DNA of 64,000 nt from Streptomyces sp. NBC_00569 (GTDB taxonomy: Bacteria; Actinomycetota; Actinomycetes; Streptomycetales; Streptomycetaceae): contig NZ_CP107783.1 in NCBI RefSeq assembly GCF_036345255.1, forward strand, positions 3,162,001 through 3,226,000, written 5' to 3'. Positions 1 to 8,028 of the stretch are shown here, one piece after another (position 1 is the first letter of the stretch; the number at the start of each line of letters is the position of its first letter). Position numbers and translations under genes: made by a program. The notes beneath the pieces were generated by a model, which saw nothing but the letters and a program-made list of their open reading frames with translations, made no database searches and was not told the DNA's origin.

Positions 1-2
1 TC

Positions 3-551
3 GACTTCTCCAAGTACGCGCCCGGCACCCAGCTCACGCTCCAGAACATGCTGGGCCCCGGACCGACCGAACTCGTCGGCCAGATCATGCGGTTCGACGT
101 CGGCGAGAAGACGCCCGACACCAGCCGCGTGCCCGACGTCCTCACCACCCTGCCCGCCCTGCCGAAGCCGACCGTCGAGCGCAGCTTCGAGCTGCGGATG
201 GACGAGCCCGGCACCGGCGACAAGGCCTACATCAACGGAAAGACCTTCGACGCCGGCCGCATCGACACGCACATCAGATGGGGCGACACCGAGGTCTGGA
301 CGGTCACGAACACCAGCACCACTATTCCGCACAACTTCCATACGCACCTGGTGCAGTTCCGCATTCTCGAACGCGACGGGCAGCCGGTCTATCCGGCGGA
401 GGCCGGCCTCAAGGACACCGTGCTGCTCTTTCCGGGGCAGACGGCCAGACTCCAGCTCACCTTCGACACGCACAAGGGCGTCTATCCCTACCACTGCCAC
501 ATGATCGACCACAGCGCCATGGGAATGATGGCGCAGATGAAGATCTCTTGA
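3..551 (+). CDS. Multicopper oxidase, C-terminal part (5' end outside the window)
   Basis: Three-domain multicopper oxidases use type 1, 2 and 3 copper to oxidise phenols or aminophenols and reduce O2 to water. The frame is open from the window edge, so only about 182 C-terminal residues are visible. The last cupredoxin domain has both C-terminal copper motifs: HNFHTHL (HxxHxH type) and YHCHMIDHSAMGMM, in which HCHxxxH carries type 1/3 ligands and the final Met is a likely axial ligand. It lies 43 bp upstream of an AMP-ligase and aminohydroxybenzoate genes, so a PhsA-like o-aminophenol/phenoxazinone-forming role is a reasonable inference. Bilirubin-oxidase-like or spore-coat laccase activity cannot be excluded without the N-terminus. 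Confidence 0.88.
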   Translation, partial: DFSKYAPGTQLTLQNMLGPGPTELVGQIMRFDVGEKTPDTSRVPDVLTTLPALPKPTVERSFELRMDEPGTGDKAYINGKTFDAGRIDTHIRWGDTEVWTVTNTSTTIPHNFHTHLVQFRILERDGQPVYPAEAGLKDTVLLFPGQTARLQLTFDTHKGVYPYHCHMIDHSAMGMMAQMKIS

Positions 552-594
552 ACCGCCCATTCCGCACACCGAATTGCTGGAGAAAGGGGGAAAC

Positions 595-2259
595 ATGACC
601 GCACGATCAAGCCCGTACGTCCGCCGCATTCTCGACGCGCTCGAACGGGATCCGTCCCGCGCGGTCCTGCACCGGCCGGACGGCACCGTCACCGCCGGTG
701 AGCTGAGCGACTCCGTGCACGCCACCGCGGCCCTGCTGTACGACCACGGGGTCGGCCGGGGCGACACCGTGGCCGTCCTGACCGGGCCGAACCATCCGCT
801 GATGCTCAGCGCCCGGTACGCCGTGCACCTCCTGGGGGCCACGTCCGTCTACGTACGGTCCATGAACCCGAGGACCGACACGGAGACGTTCTCGCTCGGC
901 ACGCAGACCCAACTCCTTGGCGATCTGTGCGCGTTGCTCCTGCTGGTGGACGAGGAGAGTGCCGAGCGGGGGCGCTGGCTGTCCCACCGTCTGCCGGGGC
1001 TCACCGTGCTGCCGATCCCGCGCGGGGCTCCAGCCCGGGCCCTGGATCCGGGCCGGCTGCCGCCGCCGCGGGCCGACGCGCTCGCCGTCGTCGACTTCAC
1101 CAGCGGCAGCACGGGCCGGCCCAAGATGGTCGCCCAGCAGTTCGGCACCCGTGAGGAGCTCGTCGACCGCCTCGCCCATGGCCTCGATCCCCGGGGACCC
1201 GCGACGCTTCTGTCCGTCACACCGATCAGCCACACCACGGCACCGATGGCCGACGCCGTCCTGTCGGGCGGGGGAACGGTGGTGCTCCACGACGGCTTCG
1301 ACCCCGACGACGTCCTGCGCGCCTTCGCCCGACAGCGGGTCACCGACGTGTACTTGGCGGTGCCCCACCTGTACCGGCTGCTCGACCATCCGGGCATCGA
1401 CACGACCGACCTGTCCTCGCTGCGCCGCATCACCTACAGCGGCACACCCGCGGCCCCGGACCGCGTGGAGCGGGCCGTCCGCCTCTTCGGGGACGTCCTC
1501 ATCCAGGTGTACGGCACCACGGAGGCGGGCGGCATCAGCAGCCTCAACCCGCTCGACCACCGGGAGCCGGAACTGCTCGGCTCGGTCGGCCGGCCCTTCC
1601 CCTGGGTGCGTCTGGAGATCAGGGCGCCCGGCGGCGGACCACAGGTCGAGCGGGGCGTCACGGGCGAGCTGTGGGTCAACTCCCCCACGGTGACGGCCGG
1701 TTACCTGGACGACGACGAGCTCACCGGCGCCACCCTCAGGGACGGCTGGCTGCGCACCGGTGACCTCGGGCACTGGGACCGCTACGGCTATCTGCGGCTC
1801 GACGGACGCGTCGGCGACGTGATCAAACACGGCGGTCTGAAGCTGGACCCCACGGCGATCGAGGACGCGCTCCTCAAGCATCCGCAGGTACGCCAGGCCA
1901 CGGTCTTCGGCGTGCGGGACGACGACTACGTGGAGCAGGTGCACGCCGCCGTCGAACTGCACTCGGGTGCCGCCCGCACCTCGTGCGACCTGCGCGGGTA
2001 CGTGGCCGCGACGCTGACTCCGGAGCACACCCCGGTCCGGATCTCCGTCTGGCCGCAGCTGCCTCTGACCCCGTCGGGCAAGCCGGACCGCGCGTATCTG
2101 CGCCGGGTGTCGTCCACACCCGAGCGCTCAGGGACGGCTCCGGCGCCCGCCACCAGCTCCCCGCGCGGAGCCACCGCGCGGGACGGCCCCGTCCGCGTAC
2201 GCGGCACGGGTGCTCCGCCCGATCACGCCATCCCGCGAACCAGAAAGGGCGTCTCATGA
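595..2259 (+). CDS. AMP-dependent acyl/aryl-acid ligase (ANL superfamily)
   Basis: This 554-residue protein should adenylate a carboxylic acid and pass it to CoA or another nucleophile. The adenylation core motifs are visible in order: TSGSTGRPK (P-loop-like), YGTTEAGG, LRTGDLG, RVGDVIKHGG and, near the end, PSGKPDR with the catalytic Lys. I chose the ATG at 595 over 574 because GAAAGGGGG lies just before it. A Pro/Ala/Arg-rich tail of about 45 residues follows the A10 motif. The stop overlaps the next start (ATGA), which implies translational coupling to the aldolase. From context the substrate is probably an aminohydroxybenzoate or a related aromatic acid, as for ligases in other 3,4-AHBA clusters. 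The substrate cannot be read from sequence. Confidence 0.85.
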   Translation: MTARSSPYVRRILDALERDPSRAVLHRPDGTVTAGELSDSVHATAALLYDHGVGRGDTVAVLTGPNHPLMLSARYAVHLLGATSVYVRSMNPRTDTETFSLGTQTQLLGDLCALLLLVDEESAERGRWLSHRLPGLTVLPIPRGAPARALDPGRLPPPRADALAVVDFTSGSTGRPKMVAQQFGTREELVDRLAHGLDPRGPATLLSVTPISHTTAPMADAVLSGGGTVVLHDGFDPDDVLRAFARQRVTDVYLAVPHLYRLLDHPGIDTTDLSSLRRITYSGTPAAPDRVERAVRLFGDVLIQVYGTTEAGGISSLNPLDHREPELLGSVGRPFPWVRLEIRAPGGGPQVERGVTGELWVNSPTVTAGYLDDDELTGATLRDGWLRTGDLGHWDRYGYLRLDGRVGDVIKHGGLKLDPTAIEDALLKHPQVRQATVFGVRDDDYVEQVHAAVELHSGAARTSCDLRGYVAATLTPEHTPVRISVWPQLPLTPSGKPDRAYLRRVSSTPERSGTAPAPATSSPRGATARDGPVRVRGTGAPPDHAIPRTRKGVS

Positions 2260-3191
2260 CCGCATACGGCCACTTCGCCCGGTCGCTGCGGCTGCGGCGG
2301 CTCTACCGCCACAGCACGGCCGGCCTGATGATCACCCCTCTCGACCATTCGATCAGTGACGGTCCCGTGGTGTCCAAGGGCATGTCACTCGACCATCTCG
2401 CGGGCCGCCTCGCGGCCGGCGGTTCGGACGCCGTCGTCGTGCACAAGGGCAGTGTGCGGCACATCAGTCCGGAGCGGTTCGCCGCGATGTCCCTGATCAT
2501 CCACCTCAACGCGAGCACCAGCCAGGCGCTCGACCCCAACGCCAAGTACGTCGTCGCCGGCGTCGAGGAGGCCCTGCGCCTGGGCGCGGACGCCGTCAGC
2601 GTCCACGTCAACCTCGGCTCCGACGACGAGCGGCAGCAGATCGGCGACCTCGGCCGGATCGCCGACGCCTGCGACCGCTGGAACCTGCCACTGCTCGCCA
2701 TGGTGTACCCGCGCGGCCCGCGGATCACCGACCCCCGGGACCCGGAGCTCGTCGCGCACGCCGTGACGATCGCCGCCGACCTGGGCGCCGACCTGGTCAA
2801 GACCGTCTTCCTCGGCTCCACCGCGGAGATGCTCGACCTGACGGCGGCGTGTCCGGTGCCGGTGCTCGTGGCGGGCGGCCCCGCCCTCGCCGACGAGGAG
2901 GACGTCCTCGCGTACGTGCGGGACGCCCTGGCGGGCGGCGCGGGCGGCGTGGCGATGGGCCGCAACATCTTCCAGGCCGCCGACCCCAGGCGGCTCGCCG
3001 CCAAGGTCGCCCGGCTCGTCCACCACTTCCCCGAACAGCACTTCGGGCCGGGCCCCTTCACCGCGTCCGCCGACACGGACAGCGACGCCCGGCTCACCCC
3101 GGACCACCTCGACGCACCGACCACCGCCCCGCTCTCCCACGATCTGACAGGAGGTCCGCATCATGACGGACGCAAAACTGTGCTGGCTTGA
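2256..3191 (+). CDS. 2-amino-3,7-dideoxy-threo-hept-6-ulosonate synthase-like aldolase (GriI/AroA' family)
   Basis: This 311-residue DhnA-type class I aldolase belongs to the family that condenses aspartate semialdehyde with a sugar phosphate. It serves either the archaeal-type shikimate entry or, as GriI, the first step to 3-amino-4-hydroxybenzoate. Visible features are PLDHSISDG near the N-terminus, the MVYPRG strand, and DLVKTVFLG with the likely Schiff-base Lys, followed by VLVAGGP and GVAMGRN phosphate-binding loops. The start overlaps the ligase stop by 4 bp, and the 3' end overlaps the next gene by 29 bp. Because it is paired with a 3-dehydroquinate-synthase-II-type gene in a bacterium, the GriI-type role is favoured over shikimate biosynthesis. 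Confidence 0.88.
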   Translation: MTAYGHFARSLRLRRLYRHSTAGLMITPLDHSISDGPVVSKGMSLDHLAGRLAAGGSDAVVVHKGSVRHISPERFAAMSLIIHLNASTSQALDPNAKYVVAGVEEALRLGADAVSVHVNLGSDDERQQIGDLGRIADACDRWNLPLLAMVYPRGPRITDPRDPELVAHAVTIAADLGADLVKTVFLGSTAEMLDLTAACPVPVLVAGGPALADEEDVLAYVRDALAGGAGGVAMGRNIFQAADPRRLAAKVARLVHHFPEQHFGPGPFTASADTDSDARLTPDHLDAPTTAPLSHDLTGGPHHDGRKTVLA

Positions 3192-4278
3192 CATCCGCGA
3201 CGCCGGCACCGCCACCGCCGCCATCCTCGAAGAGGCCGTCCACCAGCGGATCGACGGCGTCGTCGCCGCCGACCCGGCCGCCTTCACCGGTCTGCCCCCG
3301 ACCGTCCGCAAGATCCTCCTGTTCGAGGACGGGGCGGCCTCGGTCCCCGCCGACCTCGGCGAGGCCGACCTGGTGATCGTGCCCGGCGGCAAGGACGAGC
3401 GGGCCCCGCTCGTGGAGGCACACCCCGACGTCGAGTTCGGGCGCTATGTCGAGATCGTCGACGCCGACACCCTGGAGGACGCCTGCCTGGCGGCGCGTCT
3501 GGAGGCGTGGAGCGTCCTCGACTTCCGCGACCCGACGAAGATCCCGCTGGAGATCGTCATCGCGGCGGCCACCGGCGCCCCGGGCTCCATCGTCACGACC
3601 GCGGCCAACAACGAGGAGGCCGAGATCGTCTACGGCGTGCTCGAACTGGGCTCGGACGGCGTCCTGATGCGCGGCCGCACCGTGGGCGACGCCACCGCCC
3701 TGCGCACCGCGGCCACCTCGCGCGGCGGGGAGATCCCGCTGGTGGAGCTGACGGTCACCGGCGCCACGCACATCGGGATGGGTGAGCGTGCCTGCGTCGA
3801 CACGACGACCCACTTCCGCAAGGACGAGGGCATCCTCGTCGGCTCGCACTCCAAGGGCATGGTGCTGTGCGTCAGCGAGACCCACCCGCTGCCGTACATG
3901 CCGACGCGCCCCTTCCGGGTCAACGCGGGCGCGCTGCACTCGTACACCGTGGCGCAGCACGGGCGCACCCACTACCTGAGCGAACTGCACGCCGGCAGCT
4001 CGGTGCTTGCGGTCGACGTGAAGGGCCGCACGCGTCCCGTCAGCGTCGGCAGGGTGAAGATCGAGACGCGTCCGCTGATCTCCATCGACGCGGTCGCGCC
4101 CAACGGCCAGACGGTCAACCTGATCCTCCAGGACGACTGGCACGTTCGTGTCCTCGGCCCCGGCGCCTCGGTCCTCAACAGCACCGAACTCAAGCCGGGC
4201 GACACGATCCTGGGTCATCTGCCCACGGCCGACCGCCACGTCGGCTACCCGATCAACGAGTTCTGCCTGGAGAAGTAG
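3163..4278 (+). CDS. 3-dehydroquinate synthase II family, 3,4-AHBA synthase-like (GriH type)
   Basis: This 371-residue protein matches the length and features of the archaeal-type dehydroquinate synthase family (AroB'), whose actinobacterial member GriH makes 3-amino-4-hydroxybenzoic acid from the GriI product. Family-typical segments are IVPGGKDER, VLDFRDPTKIPLE, TTAANNEEAEI, GILVGSHSKGM and VNAGALHSYT. AGGAGG stands upstream of the ATG, and the first 29 bp lie inside the aldolase gene, as expected for an operon. These enzymes are NAD-dependent or metal-dependent and cytosolic. The product should be an aminohydroxybenzoate that the upstream ligase and copper oxidase could use. That linkage is inferred from gene order. 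Confidence 0.88.
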   Translation: MTDAKLCWLDIRDAGTATAAILEEAVHQRIDGVVAADPAAFTGLPPTVRKILLFEDGAASVPADLGEADLVIVPGGKDERAPLVEAHPDVEFGRYVEIVDADTLEDACLAARLEAWSVLDFRDPTKIPLEIVIAAATGAPGSIVTTAANNEEAEIVYGVLELGSDGVLMRGRTVGDATALRTAATSRGGEIPLVELTVTGATHIGMGERACVDTTTHFRKDEGILVGSHSKGMVLCVSETHPLPYMPTRPFRVNAGALHSYTVAQHGRTHYLSELHAGSSVLAVDVKGRTRPVSVGRVKIETRPLISIDAVAPNGQTVNLILQDDWHVRVLGPGASVLNSTELKPGDTILGHLPTADRHVGYPINEFCLEK

Positions 4279-4332
4279 CAGCGCCCGTACGCGCGTGAGC
4301 AGCGCCCGTACGCCGCGCACCAGGACGCCCCG

Positions 4333-4375
4333 CCCCGGCACACCCCGTGCCGGGGCCGGCGCGCGTCCGGCCCCG
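4333..4375. terminator. GC-rich overlapping hairpins between convergent genes
   Basis: Two alternative 9-bp perfect stems overlap here: 4333-4341 with 4347-4355, and 4351-4359 with 4367-4375. They lie between the convergent AHBA-synthase and response-regulator genes and probably terminate transcription in both directions. A 14-bp direct repeat (4278-4291 and 4299-4312) lies just upstream. Confidence 0.5.
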
Positions 4376-4388
4376 GGCCGCCCCGGTC

Positions 4389-4994
4389 TCACAGCCATCC
4401 GTGCTCGCTCGCGATGCGCGCCGCGTCGAACCGGTTGCGGCCGCCGAGCTTCTTGATGGCCGCCGAGGTGAGGTTCCGTACGGTCCCCGCGGCGAGATAC
4501 AGCTCGCCGGCGATCTCCTTCACCGTGGCGCCGCCGGCGGTGAGGCGCAGCACGTCCATCTCCCTCACGCTGAGCGCCGATTCACCGGCCGTGGGCGGCC
4601 GCAGCAGCGCCGGGTCGACGGTGAGACAGCCGCCCGCGACGCCCATGAGGGTGGTGATCAGCTGCGGCAGGCGCGCGTTCTTGGGGACGATGCCGAGCGC
4701 GCCCGCGGCGACGGCCCGGTCGACCACCGCGGGGGTGGCCGCTCCGACCATGAGGGCGACGCCGCACTTGGGGTGCCGCGCGCGCACATCGGTCGCGGCC
4801 CGCAGCGCCTTGCCGCCCATGGTGGGCTCCCCGAGGAGCAGCACGGTCGGCCGGTGCCGTTCGACGGCGGGCAGCACGGCCTCGTAGGTCGTGGCGAGCC
4901 CCACGACGTCCAGGCCGTTGGTGCCGTTGAGCGTCTCGGCGAACGCTTCGAGGACCAGCTGGTGATCACCTGCTACGACCACGCGTACGGACAT
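4389..4994 (-). CDS. NarL/FixJ-type response regulator lacking the phospho-acceptor Asp
   Basis: This 201-residue protein has an N-terminal receiver-like domain (about 1-120) and a C-terminal LuxR-type helix-turn-helix (about 140-201, LSVREMDVLRLTAGGATVKEIAG). In the receiver, the usual LLD-x-x-MPG segment reads LLLGEPTMGG, so the phosphorylated Asp is absent. The N-terminal acidic pair is reduced to AGDH, while the conserved Lys (IVPKNA) remains. It therefore probably works without a sensor kinase, for example by ligand binding or constitutive dimerisation. It lies 4 bp downstream of an SDR-like gene and converges on the AHBA genes, so it is a candidate pathway-specific regulator. Confidence 0.85.
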   Translation of the reverse strand: MSVRVVVAGDHQLVLEAFAETLNGTNGLDVVGLATTYEAVLPAVERHRPTVLLLGEPTMGGKALRAATDVRARHPKCGVALMVGAATPAVVDRAVAAGALGIVPKNARLPQLITTLMGVAGGCLTVDPALLRPPTAGESALSVREMDVLRLTAGGATVKEIAGELYLAAGTVRNLTSAAIKKLGGRNRFDAARIASEHGWL

Positions 4995-4998
4995 CCCT

Positions 4999-5532
4999 TT
5001 ACCCCCGTATCGATCTACTGGACTCAGGCTCGGACTCGCACTCGGAACCGGACGTGCCGAGCAGCCGGTCGACCACGGACCTGGCCAGTTCCTCGGCCCG
5101 GGCCTCCTGGTCGATCTCGATGTGCACGGCGTGGGCGGGCAGGCCCGCCACGACGGCGGCCGACACCGCGCGGAACGTGTCCGCGAGGCCGTACGGAGCG
5201 TCCTCGGCCGGGACGATCACGACGGCGGCCGTGAGCGGACCGATGTCGGCGGCTATCTGCGCCGGCAGCCCCAGCACCGCCTCGGTGTCCTCGGCGTCCA
5301 CCTGGTACGGCAGCGCCACGAGACCGATGTCGGCCAGCTCCTTGCACAGGAAGGCGGCGTTGGTGGCCGCGTCGTCCCCGCGCCCCCGATGGCCCGCGCC
5401 GACGACGGCCACGGCGGCCCCGGCGGCACAGAGCCGCGCGGTGACGACCCGTCCGGTGCCGGTGGTGGCGTCGACGACGAGGACGACGCAGCCGTCGAGC
5501 GGTGGGGGTGCGTAGGACGCTGCGTGGGACAC
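4999..5532 (-). CDS. Short SDR/Rossmann-like protein without a catalytic motif
   Basis: This 177-residue protein starts with a Rossmann-type strand and glycine turn (VLVVDATTGTGRVV) and the helix/strand AARLCAAGAAVAVVG-like pattern of short-chain dehydrogenases. It lacks the YxxxK active site and is about 70 residues short of a normal SDR. It reads as a complete ORF, so it may be a regulatory or degenerate dinucleotide-binding protein. It starts divergently from the activator at 5702 and ends 4 bp before the atypical response regulator, so the two minus-strand genes form an operon. No function is assigned with certainty. Confidence 0.7.
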   Translation of the reverse strand: MSHAASYAPPPLDGCVVLVVDATTGTGRVVTARLCAAGAAVAVVGAGHRGRGDDAATNAAFLCKELADIGLVALPYQVDAEDTEAVLGLPAQIAADIGPLTAAVVIVPAEDAPYGLADTFRAVSAAVVAGLPAHAVHIEIDQEARAEELARSVVDRLLGTSGSECESEPESSRSIRG

Positions 5533-5701
5533 GAGGACTCCCTGTTCGCGGAATACGATGAGCAGGTAACGTGCGGAATCTGTGGACGGCTTGAAACGTG
5601 CGCGTCGCCGGGAAAGCGGCGCGCCCTGATGAAGTGGAGTTCAGGCGCCATGACCTGGCGCTGAATAAACGTTCAACCGTGGTTCAAGGGGGAAACACCA
5701 C

Positions 5702-6685
5702 GTGGACGAAGTCTCGTCACTGGATCAGCAGACGCTCGGCGTCTACCGCGCCATTCTGTTCCACAAGGAACACGATCCGAAGCGCCTCGCCTCTTTACTC
5801 GACTGCACACCGGAGGCGGTGGAGGCGGCCCTTGACAGGCTGTCCGAACTCGCCCTCCTCGCACCTTCGACGGACTCACCCGGCCGGCTGCGGGCGGTGA
5901 ACCCGTCGCTCGGCCTGAAGGTCCTCCTCCAGCGGGAGCAGAACGAACTGGCCTGGCGCCAGCAGCGCATCGAGCAGAACCGCGCCGCGCTGGCCGCGCT
6001 CGCCGCCGAGTACACGGCGTCCGGCTGGTCGAACACCCTCGACGGCACGGAACACCTCGACAACGTCGACGACATCCGTATCCGTCTGGAGGCACTCGCC
6101 GAGTCCTGCGTGCGCGAGTCCCTCGCGTTCCATCCGGTCAACGCGCTGACCCAGGAGTCGATCGAGGCCGGTCGGCCCCTCAACGAGCGGGCGCTCGCGC
6201 GGGGGGTGCGCTTCCGGTCGATCTACCTCGACAGCGTCGCCAACGACCGCGTCACCAAGGCGCACGCGCAGTGGATGGCGGAGCGGCACAGCGAGATCCG
6301 GACCTCGCCCACGCTGCCGATGCGGCTGCTCATCGTCGACAACACCGCCGCGATCGTGGCCGGTCTGCCGGGTCAGGCCCAGCCGTCCGCGCTGCTGTTC
6401 AGCAGCCAGCCGGTGGTCCTCGCGATGCGGGCCCTGTTCGAGGCGTACTGGGAGCACTCCTGCCCCCTCGACCGGCCCGGCGACGCTCTGCCCGGCGGGC
6501 TCACACCGCAGGAGCGCAAGCTCCTCCAGCTCCTCGCGACGGGTCTCACCGACGAGGCCGTGGCCCGTGCCCTCGGTATCGGGGTGCGCACCGAGCGCCG
6601 CATCATGGCGGAGCTGATGGAGCGCCTCGGCGCGTCGAGCCGCTTCGAGGCCGGCGTGCAGGCCACGCGCAGGGAATGGATCTGA
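5702..6685 (+). CDS. TrmB/LuxR-type transcriptional regulator
   Basis: This 327-residue protein has an N-terminal winged-helix region (about 5-60, LGVYRAILFHKEHDPKRLA) and an Arg/Gln-rich helix. A central phospholipase-D-like or TrmB effector fold includes RSIYLDSV and RLLIVDNTAAIV. The C-terminal LuxR HTH is at about 260-320 (GLTPQERKLLQLLATG). Such proteins occur as cluster-situated activators in Streptomyces gene clusters. GTG is chosen because AAGGGGG lies about 10 bp upstream. It is divergent from the SDR/response-regulator operon across a 169-bp intergenic region that should hold both promoters. It probably controls the adjacent aminophenol pathway, but the effector is unknown. Confidence 0.82.
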   Translation: MDEVSSLDQQTLGVYRAILFHKEHDPKRLASLLDCTPEAVEAALDRLSELALLAPSTDSPGRLRAVNPSLGLKVLLQREQNELAWRQQRIEQNRAALAALAAEYTASGWSNTLDGTEHLDNVDDIRIRLEALAESCVRESLAFHPVNALTQESIEAGRPLNERALARGVRFRSIYLDSVANDRVTKAHAQWMAERHSEIRTSPTLPMRLLIVDNTAAIVAGLPGQAQPSALLFSSQPVVLAMRALFEAYWEHSCPLDRPGDALPGGLTPQERKLLQLLATGLTDEAVARALGIGVRTERRIMAELMERLGASSRFEAGVQATRREWI

Positions 6686-6710
6686 CGGGGCGTCGTCGTC
6701 CGCATCGCAC

Positions 6711-6989
6711 TCACCGCTGAGGGGTGACGGGCCAGACGAAGTCGTCGGGCGAGGCGGGTATGCCGGGCAGGCCGGGCAGGTTCTGCGGAAGGCTCGGCCA
6801 CACGAAGTCGAAGGGCCGGGCCGGCGGGGTCGGCCACACGAAGTCGTCGGCGGAGGAGGGGGCCGCCTTCGGGGCGCCGGCTTCGTGCCCGGTGGGCCCG
6901 GAGGGGAGGGCCTGCGCGGGCACGGCCCACAGGATCCCGCCGAGTACGGCGGCGGCGAGGACGGTACAGCGGGTGGTGGCACGGGACAT
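6711..6989 (-). CDS. Small exported protein with three DFVWP repeats
   Basis: This 92-residue protein has a Sec signal peptide: Arg-containing N-region, hydrophobic core LAAAVLGGILWAV and an AQA cleavage site near residue 27. The mature part is about 65 residues, Pro-rich, and holds three copies of DFVWP. Two are preceded by D and one by F, and they are separated by PARP- and GLPGIP-type linkers. I chose the inner ATG at 6989 because the signal peptide begins there; the frame extends further upstream without coding character. It converges tail to tail on the TrmB/LuxR regulator with a short gap. I recognise no family. It could be a structural cell-surface peptide or a precursor that is cut into repeats. 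Confidence 0.6.
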   Translation of the reverse strand: MSRATTRCTVLAAAVLGGILWAVPAQALPSGPTGHEAGAPKAAPSSADDFVWPTPPARPFDFVWPSLPQNLPGLPGIPASPDDFVWPVTPQR

Positions 6990-7180
6990 GGGAGGTCTCC
7001 ATTCGCGAGTACGGTGCGGCGTACGTTCGATGCGTTGACCTGCGCCGGTCCGGTCCGTCTCGGCCGTTCCGACTGCGTGCCTAGAGATAATCACCGCGCC
7101 ACCCCCACTGTCCGCATCCGGCCACGCCAGGAAGCTGCATGGCAGGGAGTTGCCTGAGGGGCTGTGTCTTCGGGTGGGGC

Positions 7181-7522
7181 CTAACGGCCCTCGGCCCCGG
7201 TGTCCGGTCCGGCCGCCGCGCGGCGGAACTCCGCGTTGATGCGCAGGGCCTCCTCGAGCTGGTCCTCGAGGATGATGATGCGGCAGGCGGCGTCGACGGG
7301 GGTGCCCCGGTCGACGAGCTCGCGGGCACGTGCCGCGATACGCAGCTGGTAGCGGGAGTAGCGGCGGTGTCCGCCGGCCGACCGCAGCGGAGTGATCAGG
7401 CGCGCTTCGCCGATGGCCCGCAGGAACGCGGGCGTGGTGCCGATCATCTCGGCGGCCCGTCCCATCGTGAAGGCGGGGTAGTCGTCGTCGTCGAGACGGC
7501 CGAGCGGTTCTTCTGCTGTCAT
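7181..7522 (-). CDS. MerR-family transcriptional regulator
   Basis: This 113-residue protein has an N-terminal winged HTH of MerR type: FTMGRAAEMIGTTPAFLRA, then LITPLRSAGGHRRYS, the classic 'GGHRRYS' wing. A helix of about 30 residues follows, ending in LEDQLEEALRI, likely the dimerising coiled coil. No metal-binding cysteines or effector domain follow, so it resembles small BldC/HspR-like MerR proteins. The start at ATG 7522 is preceded by GAGGTGAG. It is the last gene of a minus-strand cold-shock group (CspA, helicase, CBS, SCO5918-like), and a strong hairpin separates it from the gene upstream. Confidence 0.85.
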   Translation of the reverse strand: MTAEEPLGRLDDDDYPAFTMGRAAEMIGTTPAFLRAIGEARLITPLRSAGGHRRYSRYQLRIAARARELVDRGTPVDAACRIIILEDQLEEALRINAEFRRAAAGPDTGAEGR

Positions 7523-7637
7523 CTCACCTCGTCGAGGGGCGCGTGGAGGGGGCCCGGCGCCGTCGCGGCCGCCGTGCCCCGGCCAAATTGAACACCATGC
7601 GTCCGCAGGACCGCGCCGCCGCCGGGCCGCGCACACG

Positions 7638-7675
7638 CCGAGGGCCCCGACCGGTTCACCGGTCGGGGCCCTCGG
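7638..7675 (-). terminator. Strong hairpin, 17-bp perfect stem
   Basis: Positions 7638-7654 pair perfectly with 7659-7675 around a 4-nt loop. The hairpin lies 35 bp downstream of the SCO5918-family gene on the minus strand, so it should terminate the cold-shock transcript before the MerR gene. No long U-tract is needed for Streptomyces terminators. Confidence 0.75.
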
Positions 7676-7709
7676 TACCGCCCGGCCTCGGCGGCAGGCG
7701 GTGGCGCGT

Positions 7710-8021
7710 CTACGCGGAGGCCGGCAGGCCCATCAGCGCCGACGCGGCCTGGAGCGGGGTGAGTTCAGCCCGGGCGGAGCCGCCCGCGGAGACCTCCGTA
7801 CAGGTGAAGCCGAGCGCGGTCAGCGCCCTGACCACCTCAGCGGAGGTGAAGTCGCGCCGGTCCTGCCGGGTGATGACGGCCCCGACCTGCTTGACGGGGT
7901 AGCGGCGCCGCCCGATGAGCACGGAGTCGCCGGTGACGGGTTCGGGCTTGACGCCCTTCATCGCGTCCAGCACGTCACTGCTGAACAGGTCGAAGGGGAA
8001 TCTGGCGATGACACAGCGCAT
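7710..8021 (-). CDS. SCO5918-family protein
   Basis: This 103-residue protein begins MRCVIARFPFDL and contains GVKPEPVTGDSVLIGRRRYPVKQVG-type sequence (here shown in part) and VITRQDRRDF. These features are typical of the small streptomycete family named after S. coelicolor SCO5918, which sits beside DEAD-box helicase and cold-shock genes. There is no signal peptide or membrane segment, so it is cytosolic. It follows the CBS gene by 7 bp and is probably co-transcribed with it. The function is unknown. The recurring position next to an RNA helicase suggests a role in RNA handling in the cold, which is only inference. Confidence 0.75.
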   Translation of the reverse strand: MRCVIARFPFDLFSSDVLDAMKGVKPEPVTGDSVLIGRRRYPVKQVGAVITRQDRRDFTSAEVVRALTALGFTCTEVSAGGSARAELTPLQAASALMGLPASA

Positions 8022-8028
8022 GAGGGCC

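Noticed and set aside
607..2028. Long minus-strand ORF (473 aa) opposite the ligase
   Set aside because: Arg/Val/His-rich antisense shadow of a well-supported ANL gene, without domains.
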